This document shows, one piece after another, positions 11,093 to 25,150 of a stretch of DNA of 64,000 nucleotides. Position 1 is the first letter of the stretch. Every line of letters starts with the position of its first letter. Source of the stretch: Atrichornis clamosus (Eukaryota > Chordata > Aves > Passeriformes > Menuridae). The translations under genes were made by a program, and so were the position numbers. Under the pieces are notes generated by a model. That model saw only the letters and a list, made by a program, of their open reading frames with translations, did not search any database and had not been told where the DNA came from. The stretch is taken from contig WBMZ01008619.1 of assembly GCA_013400975.1 (NCBI GenBank), forward strand, positions 186,001 to 250,000. The letters are read 5' to 3'.

Positions 11093-13411
11093 GACAGCAA
11101 TATACATGGCTTTTTGTCACAGGAACTTGGTCAAGGAGCAGGTACTAATGAGGTGTGTACTACAAGGAGATGTACCTACTACACAGAGCAGCAAAGCCAC
11201 TGAGGTGGGTATCAACGAGTTACTGAAATCTTCAAGTTCGTGAAATAAGTATCTCCTTACAACATTCATTAAATTAACAAGCATGACTTAAACTCCAGTA
11301 TCCCACATTATATTTTACAGCAAAGCTGTTTCTCATGGGTACTCTGCCTGCAAAATAACTGGCACTGAATGAATTGCACTGGGATCTGATTCTTTGTTAC
11401 TGCACATGGCAGTGAAATGGGAGTGAAACTCAGTGGAATGAAAACACAACTGGATTTCTCATTCCTTCTGCACCTGATTCCTGTCTGCAACAGTCCATGG
11501 CTCCTATTAGCTAGGTTTGAGAGTTCATGTAGCACAAATAGTATCTTAATTCACCTACAGGCTGGGGAGACGTCTACCAAGATATTGGTAAGAGTGCTTA
11601 TTCAATCAAAGTGAAAATGTTCAAACTTCTGCCCTTGGGACTTGTTTAAAACAACCGTTTTTCTGGGGGAAAAAAAAAAAGAATTATAGGAAGTTACCAA
11701 AGTGGCCAAACACACACTGTAATAAAATAATGAGGGTTTCCTCTAGATTTCACTCCCAGATAAATCCACTTACTAAGATGGGAGATTCCTCATACATACT
11801 GATGAAATCAAATCCGAGTCAAGTTTTGATTATTAAAGACCAGTTATTTCTCAAGTTCTGTCTCAAAACCATCACAAAACAATTTGTAAAATATTTAAGA
11901 TTAACAAGTACACTTGCAGAAATGTGGATTTTGTCACTGGGGATCTGCTAACCACAAAAAAGGTTCAATTCTTTGAAAATGTTAGCAAATGAACAGTTGG
12001 GGCAGCTACAGCAGCTGCAAAACAAATAAAACCACGCTGGTTTCTGATGCACTGAGATTGTGGTCCTGAGTGAAAAATAGGAGCTTTCAGATTCTGGTTT
12101 TTCGTGTGATTTCCACCAATTCCCACAGGTGATGGGCAGGCTAAGAGAAACAAGTGTGTCTCTGCACATGGATTTTACTGGGGGAAGTGTTTGTGTGTAC
12201 ATGTAAGCAAAAGGACCACAAGAAAAGTTTCCATTTGTTTATGGTCAGGGCGGGAAGTTGGCAGAACACAGTGGAAGAAAACCTAGAACTAAATCAAGCA
12301 CAAGAGAGAATATGGTGGTCATGAATTATGAGGTGACTGCAGATGAATGTGTATGTGGCTGAGTAAGACAGAAAATTGGAAATGAAAGTTATTAGGTGGG
12401 GAGAACTCTGGCTTATTTAATTGTACGGATTGCAAATGGAAAACTTTGTATGGGAAAAGGGCCCTGTGGACATGGAGAACACTGGCCGCTGAATTTGTGG
12501 CACTGGGCTGTGGTTTAACCTTGTCACCTTGGAGAGGGGAGATGTCCAACTGCAACCTGCTCAAAAATGGAAAGCTGTTGGAGAAATGATACGTTGTGAC
12601 AGGTAAATGATCCTTACAGCTCAGTGACACAAAAAAAAAAGTGCCTTTTCTTCTCTGAAAATAGAAGGTGAACAAAATTTCTGCCCTCTTACACATACAT
12701 TTAGGTTTTTGCACAGCCTGGTTCTCCTGGCTAGAAATTGAGAGCTGTTATGTTATTTGTGCTCATGATACCCCATGACCTGTGAATGTAATATCCTTGT
12801 CTTAGGGTAAAATACGAAGGAAGGGAAGACAAATGCCTGGAGAGATGTGGTCCCTGTAGAGAAATGGCCGGCCTGGGAACCAGTCTCCAGAGGGGCCAAT
12901 CCTCCCCATCCTCATCCCAAATCCCCTTTTGGGCAGCCCAGGCAAGAGCAACCTGAAGCTTCACAATCTTTCCAATGCTGGGGAGCAGCAGAGGAGCCCC
13001 AGGCTGTCACACCCAGGACAGCACCAACAAACCAACTGTGCCCAGAGGAGCTCAGAAACGGGATATCTGCTCCAGAGGTGTCCTCCAGCATCACACAGGC
13101 ACAGCTGGACGTGTGGCTGGACTGGAGCACCAAAAAGCCACCTTAGGAACTCAAAACTGAAACCATCGTGCTTTCAGCTCACCCTCGCCTGACACAATGA
13201 GTGACAAAAAGCTGACTGTGCTGGATGTGGCATTTCACATTTCAACTACTGGAACCTGAGACACTTATTTCTTCCTGAACTGTTAAACGTATCATATTGG
13301 CAGCAACTAAGACCATTTAGCATTCCTTCACAGTGCCCAAATTTTGGAAAAATATAGCTGCTAAAGGGACGATATGTGCAATACTTCAGGCAGTAACCCA
13401 CTCCCACAGTG

Positions 13412-13474
13412 AGGGAGGGAGGGAGAAATGCAAGGACAGGGAGGGGAGAGTTGGGGAAGAGTTTATTCTCTCTC
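13412..13474 (+). repeat. G-run cluster, possible G-quadruplex on the plus (template) strand
   Basis: gggagggaggg is followed after 15 bases by gggagggg and later tgggg. Three runs are tightly spaced; the fourth needs a long loop. Confidence 0.45.
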
Positions 13475-16400
13475 TGTAGTTATAGGATACCAAGGTCCAT
13501 ATACAGACTGGATAATGTCAGCAAGACAAGCTGTGCTCTGAGTGGTGACAAAAGTGTGATTTTGGACCATTTGTTTTCTCTCACACCTTCCCTGGGAGCT
13601 GGTGGCACAGTGACAGTGACAACGGGCACTTTCCCCTCCGCACCCGGGCAGGACCCGCAGCTCCGCACGATGCTGCTTAAGGAAGTGAGAGAGAAGAACA
13701 TCTTCAACATCAAGGATGTGAACACACACTCTTTTAAATTTATATCTGTGGTCTTTTAATGACCTTTTCGAGAACTGAGTAAGCCGCATTGATCGCTGCA
13801 GCTTCCGCCTGTGGGGAGGCAGTCTTATTAAAAAGCAATGACTCAAGCCCTCTGCTTAGAGGGGGAATTAGGATGTGCCGTGTGAAATACCACGAGGGCA
13901 ACTTTCCTGTCTGTTGTGACAAGTGACAGATCCAGGGTCAGAAACAGAGAACCCTCTAATTCTTTTCCTGTTTTTACTGGGGAGGCTGGGCAGTTGAGTT
14001 AATCTTGCTCTCTCCCCCAGGTGAGGGACCTCTGCTCTCAGTTTGGGTGTTCCTGGAAAACTTAACGGGAAAAATTATACCTGTGGGAAGTTATTTTTCA
14101 CTCAGACCAAGGTGGGTTTAAAGGATCATTGAGTTTACAGAAGAAACACACATGCCCTTGAGTTGCAGCAACCTGCAAGGTCTGACACTGCCCCAGCCAC
14201 ATCTGCTCTGTGCACCCCATAGGATTTCAGCATCTGAGGACACAGCACACACTCAAGGTGCAGTGAAAGCAGGGAGGGAAAGCAAACATCCCATGCCTCT
14301 CCTTCTACTACAATGGCATATATGTTTTTCCTACTACAAATAACAGCAGGAGGGTTTTTTATACAGCAAAGACATGTTTTGAACAAAACTGAAAATATTC
14401 TTAAGGCTGAGCCCAGCTTCTGCCCTTTGAAAAGACAAATGTCCGGACAGCAGTGAAAGCAGACAGTGTTCCTGTTATTTAAGGACAAGACAACATGATC
14501 TTAAGCATCCCCAATTAAATTACATCTGTCACAGGCAGTGTCATGTGAAACAGGCAAATCCTACACCTGAAGCGTCCTCATGAAGGACCCATCTGTCTTT
14601 GACCTTGAGCAACCACCAAACTCTTGAGCCAAAAGACAGGGTTTCCTTGCCATCACCCTGCAGCCCAGAACGAGCCCAGGTCTGCCAGTGACATCCCTGT
14701 TTCCCTCTAACACTGTCACCCTTGCTCTTCTTCTCTAGCAAGGAAGCCTTGCCGAGCAAAACAGGAAATCTGCTGGCAGCAAACAGCAGCAACCCCACAT
14801 CTTCCCTTTGTTGCAAAGCTTCGGATCAGCTGCCAAAGTGGACTGAATTACAACCACAAACAGAAGAGCTGAAGGTCTACACCATCCCTTGTCCTGTCAT
14901 CCGCAGGCTGGAGCTGTCCAGTCTGTCCCCACATGCTGCTCACAGACTCCAAAACACCCAGTGCCAACTCCAGAGGTCCCGAATTACCCCAAATATCCAC
15001 TAACACCATGGTGTTTACAGGCTTCCCCATCCTCAGGTGCCACAAAGCGAACTGATAAAGAATAATCTGGGGGATGAGGTCACTTTAGGACAACCCAAAA
15101 TGATCTGCTCCCCAACTTCCATCCCTTTCCCTTTGTTGCCATTGACTGTAGAAATACGACTGTTTTCTTCCTCTTCTCCCCTCTCACACACGCTCCCCCT
15201 CGCTTTGCCTTTTTTTAATAAAAATGGCATGAGAAGCACGGCAGAAGATAATGAAGAGAATTCCTGCCCGACTCTGCAGTCGGGAGAGAGGAGGGGTGGG
15301 ATGCTGTAAACACAAGAAGGACGTCAAAAATCCCGAGCTCTTGTGCCGGGCTGTTTTTTCAGCTGTGGTCTGAGCTCTGGCTGTTTGGATAAGCCCAGCA
15401 CCATGGCAGGTGCAAAGGCCTCAAAACAACTCTCCTGCCTCTCTCTCAGATCCTGAGCTGACTCAGAAGACATAAATGCCAAGGAAACAGCCTTGGAGAG
15501 GCTTTTCTCTCTATCCATGAGGAGATAGGTGCCAACAGGGACCACAGGTTTGCTCTGCGCCCTCCAGCTTTTTTATGATTTATTTGTTTACAAGCACAGC
15601 AAAACAGGGTAGTTGGAGTGCTAAATGAACACTCATGGGTTGGATGGGAGACTGGGGTCTGTGTGGTGGATTTCTGCTCCCAAATCCAATTTAAACCTGA
15701 ACTGGGTGTTTCCAAGGAGGAATGACAGAGCAGCCAGTGACCTGAACAGATAATCTCAGCTGAACACTTGGTGGGTACATTCTGTACCATCAGGACTCTG
15801 TGCTCTCTGAAGCCCTGACTCAACTTTTGCTTCTGGCTGTATCAGAAAGTTGAACTAACACCTCAACCAGCCACCTCACCCCCTTATGCAATAACCCACG
15901 GATTTGGGGTTGAAGTCAGAGGTTAAGGGATCCAATGGATTAAAAAAAGAAAATATCCTTTGATCCCTGGAATATTTCTAGGAACCAAAGTCACCACCAA
16001 CTTTCATAATCACCACAAATTCAAACCAGGTAATTAGTCTACAGCTCTGCTCTCACTTATGTTGGTGTAAATCTCAAGTAACTCAGCAAAACACTCCAGG
16101 TTTAAACCACTGCAACTCAGCTGCTCGTCTGTCCCTCTGAGGTGCAAACATTTGCATTTGCTGATCAGACCAGCTCCATACCTGCACAAGATGCCCTGGG
16201 GCAGGATTACACCTCTGGCTGTAGCACCTCTGCTCTAAAACCCAGGTCCTGTTTAGGACCTTAAACATATTTGGGTTTGAACTTTTTTTTTTTTAACACA
16301 GTCTGCTCTCTTCTTTCATGCAAGAACTGTTAAGTTTTGTAAGTAGCAGACCTATAGATATATATGCAACTGATTAACTCCAGCAGACTTTGATATAATC

Positions 16401-18352
16401 CTCCAAATATTTGCCCTGGTACCAATTTAAAACGCAGTAGCATGTTTAATAAAAAACAAAGTTTGCAGCCAAGGCCTTAAAGATAGCTCTTATTTTACCT
16501 CAAGAGAAAAAAAAAAATCAATGTCAAGAGAAAATTTTCTCCTCTCATATTTAAGCAAAAGCAAAAATATGAATTTTTAAGGGGGCTGATACAAATGGAC
16601 AATCTCACTGAGATTAGGTTACAAATCCTGGGATAAAGTAAATCCTCGAGGCCCTGGGCCTCACATGGGTGTTTGCTCTAGACAGGCAATTTCACGGCAG
16701 CACACAGGTTAAGTGTGGGAGCACCTGGTTGCTATTAGAAGCAGGGAAGGAGGGAGAAAAAATCTGTTGTGTTTTCTTCTTCACTGCTGTGCTCAGACCC
16801 TGAGCGGGACGGGAACACCTCTCAACGTGAGGCTCAGATGTGGCCACTGCAGGAGGGAAGGCTGGTGTGTTTTAGCTGAGGAAGGGAAGACCTGGGACAC
16901 GAAATGCAGAAAGCCCTATTTCCAACTGGCGGAAGCCAGCAGTGCTCTGTTGATTTCCAGGGAATGGTGCCAGCATCCTCCACCTGAGGACAGTGCTCCG
17001 GTGTCCCGGTGCGGCCGGGAGAAAACAGGGACACAGCCTGCAGCGGGCTGGGACAGGCTGGCTGCTGTCAAGGCCATCATTGTCACTGATGAAGCTGTGC
17101 CTGCTGCATCATGCCTCTCCCTGAGCACTGCCTGATTGCTGACACCCTTAATGACGTCCTGGTTTTGCCACAGCGTCTCGGTGCAGGACCACCAGCAGCA
17201 GCAGCTGCCTGGTTCAGACCACACCGCAGGAGAAGTGCCTGATGCACATCCTGCCCAGGCTCTGGGAGCCAACAGCCACCCCTCAGCTTCTGGACCATCA
17301 CTGGGGTTGGAAGCACTTTAGCTGCTGCCCTCAGTCCTATGCCAGTCCACTGGGGTTGGGCAGAAGGCTCCTCCCAGTTTAGGGTGTCAACCTGGCAGAA
17401 TAAACCTCACCTTCTCTGAATCCAGACCTGACCTCTTGGATTTCTTTTCAACAGGCCTGAGCCAAGACCTGATTTTCAGAACACCGTCCTGTTTCCCTGC
17501 AATCCCACCAAAATGGTGAACAGAGCCGTGGGAGGAGACACTCACAGCAGCTGATCCGAAGGCTCCTGGAGCCAGTGGAAGTTATTTTGCGCATTTTCAG
17601 TAGGGCTTAGATCGGGTCCCAAGCAAACACAGATGTTTGCAGTGTTCTCTGGTTTCACACCTACCATCCCACCTCTCTGAGACACCATACTGGAAGGTCC
17701 AGGCATGGGGTCTGTGGCTCTCCTGCTCCTCAGAAGGAGGGAGGGATGAGAGACAGGGATGTGCTGTCACACCCAGAGCAGAGCACACAGAGGTGGGTGA
17801 GGAGATGAGGTGATTATTCCAGAGGAACATTTTGTCATTTCCCTCCTCAGGGGCTCTCTGTTTTGCCTTAAAACGCTTCAGATTATGAGAAATCCTACTG
17901 GCTGGTCTCCAGTGGGATCTCTAATGGTTTAATAACTGAACATTACTGAACATACTTCCACTAGTCTCTTCCTAAAATCCCATCATGAGCTAATTTCCTC
18001 TATTGTCATTACATCTGCAACTGGTCTTACAATTGAAAAAAATCCTGTACCACTGTGAATAAATGATCTGGTTTACTGCACTGAGCTTTCAGGGACAGTA
18101 TTTTCAGTAGCCCTCTCTGAGGGACATTTCAATGAGAAGAAGGAGCTTGCTTTCCTCCTTGCCATTCCTGTCACAAAAAGAACTAGGAAAATGCTGGAAC
18201 TGGGATATCAGCATGGAGATGGCCAATGTCATCACACATTTAAGAAGATCCTGACCAAAAAGACTGAGATCAAGTTTGAGTGAAGCAATCACACAGTGGG
18301 TGCCTTGGGCCTGCAGCGGGATCAGTGCATTGTATGGCATGCAGTGATCCTA

Positions 18353-18480
18353 AAATCATGGAATTCCAGAATGGTTTGGGTGGGAAGGGTCCATAAAGCT
18401 CATCTATTCTGAGCCCCTGCCATGGGCAGGGGCACCTTCCACTAGACCAGGTTGCTCCAGCCTGGCCTTGAACACTTTTG
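18353..18480 (-). mobile_element. CR1 LINE 3' fragment
   Basis: This is the reverse complement of the CR1 3' end. It starts at an aatcatggaattccagaatgg tail and continues through ggtttgggtgggaagg and ccctgccatgggcaggggca to ttgctccagcctggccttgaac. About 130 bases remain; the element is 5'-truncated. Confidence 0.88.
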
Positions 18481-21400
18481 TCTTGTCTGTTGCTGGATCC
18501 CACAAGGTACAAAGGCCAACACAGGTATTTCAGTCTGACCGCAGCGTTCTTTCTAAATCCTTGCCTGTTTGAGTGTAGATTCAAATTTAACAGAGACTTG
18601 GAATGCATTTCCTAGGAAAATATATTAAAATAAAATGCCCAGGAAATGATCAGGCCAATAGTTCAGCAAAAGTAGCTGAGAAAAGCTGTATTGGCTGACT
18701 GATAAAAAGGTAGGCAACACATTTCTGCTTCTTCTGCGGTATTTGAGGCACACTCCAAGTTTTACAAGAGAGTTATTTTTAAATTGTTGCATAACACATG
18801 TCTGTCCAATATTTCTTTCCTCAATCAAGCAAAGAAAATGCATTTGTTATTCCTTGGAGATTTCTGGTGCTTCTTATCTTATTTAGAGCCCGAAATAAAG
18901 ATGCACACAAGAAGGAAAACATCAGAGAGAAGTTATTATCCATGAGATAATGCACAGCCTAATTTACCACATATCTGAGACTGTTTCACCTGCAATAAAT
19001 TATTTTGCCCAGCAGGAAAAGTCCTGTTTGACCTTCTGGGTTTTTTTTTTCCTCCTGCAGCTGAAAACTCTGCTACTACTTCTAGGTCATGAGTTCAAAT
19101 TCCACCCTGGCTGGGAATGATTAAATATATCAATTTCTAATAGTATCTATTTGGATAATAATAGGACAGCTGTTAATGTTCACGTTTTTAGGGACATTTG
19201 CTCATGGCTAAGCTGTAGTCTACTGGTCTGATTTCTCTTCAGCCTCTGTGTATTGCCCAGGAGGTGAGAATCCAATGTAGTAGCAGTCCTTGGGGCATCC
19301 CTGGCTGGAGCAGAGCTGATCCAGAAGCAAAGTGTCATTCCCCAAATGGGGCACTCCTTCTTTCCTGGCTCTTAAGTAATTTCTTGAAGAGTGGCAGCTG
19401 GGGGTCATTCGGAGCAATCCCACCCTTCAAAGATAGACCCAAACTGAAAAATTCCTCTGGGCTACCCTGTCCTGGGATCACAAACCCATAAAGATATAAA
19501 CCCACCCTTACTACCTTTATTCTTGCATCATGTGCAACCGAGCCAGAACAGGAGCTACGGATTCTGTCAAGTGCCAGCTTCAGTTACAGCGTTACATAAG
19601 AAACCGCAACAGCAAGGAACCACAAATCTATCACTGCAGCTGGCACCAAGCAGCATCTCTGCACAGGCTCAGCGGAAAAGCTGCCTACTGAATGGGCACA
19701 CAGTGTCAAATTGTTCTTTCTCCTCTCCAGGGCAGGGTTAAGGCAATTTGGCAGAGAGTGGTAAGGGAAAAAATTGCTCTATCTGCTCTGCGTGTGGGGT
19801 CAGGAAGCAGGTTTTCTTCTTTCGCAAAGATAACCTGGCACCTTTAATGAAGAAAGCACAGAAGAAGGAAAGCCATCAGAATGTGGCTTCCAGCTGTCAA
19901 ATCACATCAGCCAAGTGGAGATGCATCACTCCTGAGCGCAGCAGCACCGTTGGCCCCCAACACTTTCCTGGGAGCTCTTTGGATGAAGGCACCTGGTGGA
20001 TTTTCCCAGCACGCTACTGGCAGCTATAAATAATAACAACCTCTACCTTGGGATTTAGCAGCACGACATATGTGAAGGAGAGATGCAGGAACAGGAGATG
20101 GAATAGAAGCCGTTTTCACCTCTTTCCTCCTCCTGGCTTGCTGAGCCCTCGGTGCAGAGCACGGCTGTGTGCTCCTGTCTGGCACAGGCAGCAGCATCAG
20201 TCACCCCTCTGCCTCCCTGCCCAGACCCGTGCAAGCCAGAGGCGAGGCCCTACTGCTGGGAAAGGAAAGAATTTCCCCAGGCGGTGCTGGCAGTCGAGTT
20301 GCTACTGGGTGGAGGAGGAGGAATCTCCTTCCCACCAGCACCTCACCTCTGCTGGGGTCAGATGAGCCTATGGCCAGTTCCCGCTGCTGGAAGGGAAGGT
20401 GTGGGACAGGCAGTTGTCCCATTCTGTTCTGTTCCCAGGTTCATTGAGCAGAAACAGGGCGATCCACAGTGGCTACACGAGGAAGGAGCTGATGGCACAG
20501 CCAAGGCCAGACACGGCCCCGCAGGGGCATGGGGACAATGCCAGCCCCTTGCTGAGCACCAGAACTGCTACATTGTCCTACACCAGCTGCATATCCAGCC
20601 TCACAGCTTTGCCAAAACTGACCACAGGCAGCTCCAACACACTCAAAACTCTTCCCTGACAAGGCTTTTGTACAGTGACAGCACAGCCACTATTCCTGCT
20701 GGGAAAGTAGGATCTGCAAGGAACAACTGAAACACTTTTAATGCAAGGAGTCTGGGTGAAGAACTAGGCAAGAATTAGCAGTGCTAGTATTGAACCTGAA
20801 ACTGGAAATTACAGGGGTAGGAGAAACCTGGTGGGTCAGAGGGGTGTTTGCTTCTTGGGAAAGCTCGAAATAGCTTTGTCCATGGAAAGCTAGCATGGAA
20901 AGCTAATGATAAGTAAGCTCTCAGAAATGAGCAAGAAAGTGTGAATAAGAGTAAATCTGTTCCTGCTGAAGCTTGGTTAAAGTGTTTTTACTGGAGAGGA
21001 GATGTAAATTTTCATATGGATATAGCAAGGGATCTCTAACATATTACCAAAGAAAAATAATATGGGGAATTGTGCAATAATGGGAAAGAAACCTCCTAGA
21101 TGGAGACCAGTGAAAAAATACTTTTAGCAATGGCAGGTCCCTGGTACTGTGTGGTGTGGGAGTGGGCATTAAATACTCAGAAACTCAGCAACACATACCC
21201 TGTTTTGCATTTACATCTATTAGAAGCAATAGGTTGGATTGAAAGAGAAATTTGAATGAAAATGGAAATCTTTGTTTCAGTTATCACTTTGAGGCTGACT
21301 CACAAACATTTCCTGCAAATAAAGACCCAAACCCCAAAAGTCCAGGTGTCCACAGACATCACGGAACTGATAAATAGGCTCAGTCAATGCAGAGAAAGAT

Positions 21401-21557
21401 GAAGCTATAATTTAGAAAGAACAAACTTACAGGTCTGGATGTCTTGAAATGGTCCATATGTTGGTATAAGACAATATTATGCATGTTAGGACCAAGAAAT
21501 TCAGAATAAACCTGGAACTCTTCATTGCAAGTGAGAGGGGAGGGAGCAGTTGGTTGG

Positions 21558-21692
21558 AAGACCAGGCTGGATGGAGCTCTGAGCGACCTGGTCTAGTGGA
21601 AGGTGTCCTTGCCCATGGCAGGGGGTTGGAAGGAGATGATTGTTAAAGTTCCTTTCCACCCAGGCCATTCTATGCTTCCGTGATTCTATGAT
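21558..21692 (+). mobile_element. CR1 LINE 3' fragment
   Basis: Sense-orientation CR1 end: accaggctggatggagctct, ctagtggaaggtgtccttgc, ccatggcagggggttggaag and a terminal ccattctatgcttccgtgattctatga. The last bases are the ATTCTATG-type terminal repeats of CR1. It is the only long plus-strand CR1 3' end in the window. Confidence 0.9.
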
Positions 21693-24600
21693 TTATTCAA
21701 TTGCAAGGCAACTATGAACCATCAGTGGGATGTACCCACAAAATAAGCACATGAGGTCCTTGCACACAACAAGGCAGGGCATTGCCAGGGTAGCTGGGAA
21801 AGTATTCGTGCACAAGGACAGCTGGAATGCCATGTACAGTTCTCAAGCCAGTTGGGAATCCAGATGTGCAGCGCACTGATATTGCATGGACAACCCAGCA
21901 GCTCTTGCAGATAAATCTGGGCATGCAAACTGTTTTCTTAACATTTCAGTGCTATCTTAGATACTCCACAGTATTTCCTGGCATATCGAGAGAGGTTTGG
22001 CATAGTAACTGTGGAGGAGGGATGAGTAGAAGATGGTGATAATATGGGCTTCAGCTTTTGGTGTCGGGAGAAAACCCACCCAGCGATCTGTATCTTGTTT
22101 GGGTGGAAATATGGTGTTAATTATCTTCATGACAGATGGATTTGGCAATTCATTTTAGCTGCTTTAGATCATGCATTCCTCTGGCTGGTAGACCTCCAGA
22201 AAAGAGAGAAATAGATCTTTGAGGTGAAGGAAGGAATGCCATAATAAGGACAGATGTCGCTGCAAAATTTTAGTGTTGCATTCTGCAGGGACTTGGGTTG
22301 AGATATCACCATTGTGATATTTGTATTTTCCCAGTCTGTTCAGCTGGGCCTGTGTCAGGGAAATGCAGACTTCCTTTTGAGTTCAGGGGCTAAAAGGCAC
22401 ACCAGTAACTGCTGTAATGAGTTCTTGCTCATTATGAACAGGCTGATTCTCCAGCCTCTCTGCTTGTTCTTCTTTGTAGTGAATCTTCAGACTAAAGAGC
22501 TGCTTCCCATTTCATTCAGTTTCTCCTCATCTGTGGTTTCCGACAAGTCACTGACCATATGCCCCTTCCAACTGGGGATCAGGAACAAATGTCAAATGCA
22601 TCAATTAGGCACATTTGGAAACAAATGATTGGTTTGGATAAAGTACAGCACTAAAGCACACAAACTGCTAAGAATCCATGAACAATGAAACACTAAGGAC
22701 TCACAAATGGTGCCACAGGAGCCCTCCAGCTCCCTGACATCCTGAGGATGGCAATTTCTCAGTCATTCTGCAATCATTCCAAGAAGCCTGAGTGAGATCT
22801 GCACTCCACCACCTTAGGTGTTAAAACAGCGTTAAAACCCAAGAAATGACTTGGAGTTTACAAGTTCAGCACTGAATGGAAGTCCTGATTCTAACAAGAT
22901 ATTTAAAAATATTGTACTTACTTGAACAAAAATTGTTGTTTAGACAGATGATGACCAGTCCCCCCCAAATCTTACCAAGCAACAGAAAAGGTGTAGCCAT
23001 GGAATGTAAGTGTAAAACAGCCAAAATTGAGAAGAAAAACCTATTCCCTATACAAGACAATGCAAGTTTCTCTCTCAGTCTTTCTTTTTTGAAGTATGAA
23101 ATGCAGGATCTCTATGTGTCAGCTCTGGTAAGATTGGCTCAGAATAACTTATCACAGGACTGCAAACTTGCTTCTCAGCGATGCTCAACCCTGCAAACCC
23201 TTGTACCAAGGCTTTGTGCTGAGATTCTTTCTCAGGTTATTTCAGTCAATGCCTTTGTCTTGAAAAATCCCTACTGGTTAACACCACAAAGACAACCTGA
23301 TCCAGCACTGTCCACCACACTTGGAGGCTTCTTACAAAGTCTGTGGCAGAAAAGTCAGGAAGAATTTCCAATTCTTTGAAACTTTTTCAGTTATTATGAC
23401 AACTTTCCAAAACTAACCACTGCGTCTCTCGGCTTGGTCTGCCAGAGGGCAGCACGCAGGCCTCACCAGTACACCCAGTTCCTCCAAACTGGGCTACTGG
23501 GAGTGGCATGGGGAACATGGGCTGCTCACCCCAGGCTGTCCTGGTGGGACTGGCACTTAACCGTGCCTGTGACTTCATCCAGAGAGCATCTTGCTCTGAG
23601 TATTCACTGCTCACTGAGCTCTTAAAAAATCTGCAGTGATTACTCTCCAGACGGCAACAATGTGAAAATGCTCCAGTAAGGGCGAAGAGCCTTTACCTCG
23701 ATTACCACTGTGACCATCTCACACACTATTTCTAGAGAACAGCCAGAGTACAACCCTCGGTGCATGTGCACAGCCCACACCTTGGATTAAACTGTGAGCT
23801 GAGACTTTGAGACTTGCAGATGAGGCTCCTTCCTTATCACTTCACTGTGGTGAGAAGACTCAGCAGTTCTGTGCTGCACCTGGCCTGACCTCTTTTCTCC
23901 CCCCACTGATTTATTTAGCTTTCTGCTCTCTTCCTAGGCTCTGACTCTCATTTTGTATCCCAGATACCAGCAATTCTGGCTGATCACACTCAGTGGAATT
24001 GAGTATATCTTGCCTGGTTTCTGTAAGGTCCAAGGATAAGGTCCCATCCCTCAGAAATGAATGTTTAAGCCTCAGCTTGAGCCAAAAGCTGAGATTAAAA
24101 TTCAGCTTGAGAACAGAAGGTCTGGCATTATTTTGCATTTCTTAATAAAATGTTTCCACTGTTCTAGTTATTTACTCTCCTCTGTGGAGCATCCAGTGCT
24201 GACTAGGCAGGGGCTATCCATTAAAGGCTGTCTCTCCTCTCAGTTTAAAAGGAAGTTCCCTCTCTTTGACAGGAAAAAGGTAGGAGAAATTAATTTTTCT
24301 TTCAGCATCGCCACACCTGGGGAAAGGATCTTGCTCACACATAACAGTGCAAGCAAATATTTTCTTTGTGAGAAAAAGAGAAAGTGAAGATCAAGGTCAG
24401 AGGAGGCAAGAGTAAAGATATGGGACTGCCTTCAAAATAGGCTTCCACAGAACATGTGGGGGTGTCACTTTGTTTAATATGGAAAACATGCGAGAGCACA
24501 AAGGAGGGGTAACTGGCCTGGGGCTTACAGAGAGATAAAGGGGCTGCAAGGTCTGGCTGCACAGATATGCTGAATTCCAGTGGTGCAGAGTGAGGTAAGC

Positions 24601-24948
24601 AGGCAGATGTGAACAGGGGCAGAGAGACTGCATTTACCTTACACATATTTGTAAGTACGAGCACGGCCCAACGCCTCTGTCCCTGACTTCCCTGGAGCAC
24701 CTTCCGTATAAAGACTGTGGCTACTCTTTGTACAAGGTGCCAATGGAAAATTCATATTGCTTTTGCCTCTCCCAGAAAACCACAACACCATGCAGAGTTT
24801 CAAAGAGTTTGTTGTGTCTCAAGGTATGGCCCAGCAGCAGCCTCTGAATCTCCCCCATCATCAGGGGATTCAGATCGGTGCACGTATGATACTGTGATAA
24901 AAAATTCATCTCACTTCTCAAAATTACAAACACGTGCAGAAGTCTTGA

Positions 24949-25150
24949 ATCACACAACCACAGAATGGTTTGGGTTGGAAAGGGCCTGAAAGACCATCTT
25001 GTTCCACCCCCTGCCATGGGCAGGGACACCTTCCACTATCCCAGGGTGCTCCAAGCCCTGTCCAACCTGGCCTTGGACACTTCCAGGGATGGGGCAGCCA
25101 CAGATTCTCTGGGCACCCTGTGCCAGGGCCTCCCCACCCTCACAGTAAAA
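24949..25150 (-). mobile_element. CR1 LINE 3' fragment (about 200 bp)
   Basis: Antisense CR1 end with cacagaatggtttgggttgg, ccaccccctgccatgggcag, tccaacctggccttggacac and gggcaccctgtgccagggcc. It is among the better-preserved copies here and produces chance open frames on both strands that are not host genes. Confidence 0.92.

Noticed and set aside
12319..12714. 131-codon minus-strand frame within the 17-kb intron
   Set aside because: The flanking PAPPA exons already join without a gap and the translation resembles no known protein.
20152..20730. 192-codon plus-strand open frame in a GC-richer patch, with overlapping frames
   Set aside because: Several frames are open together because of low stop-codon density in GC-rich sequence; no domain, signal peptide or conserved motif.
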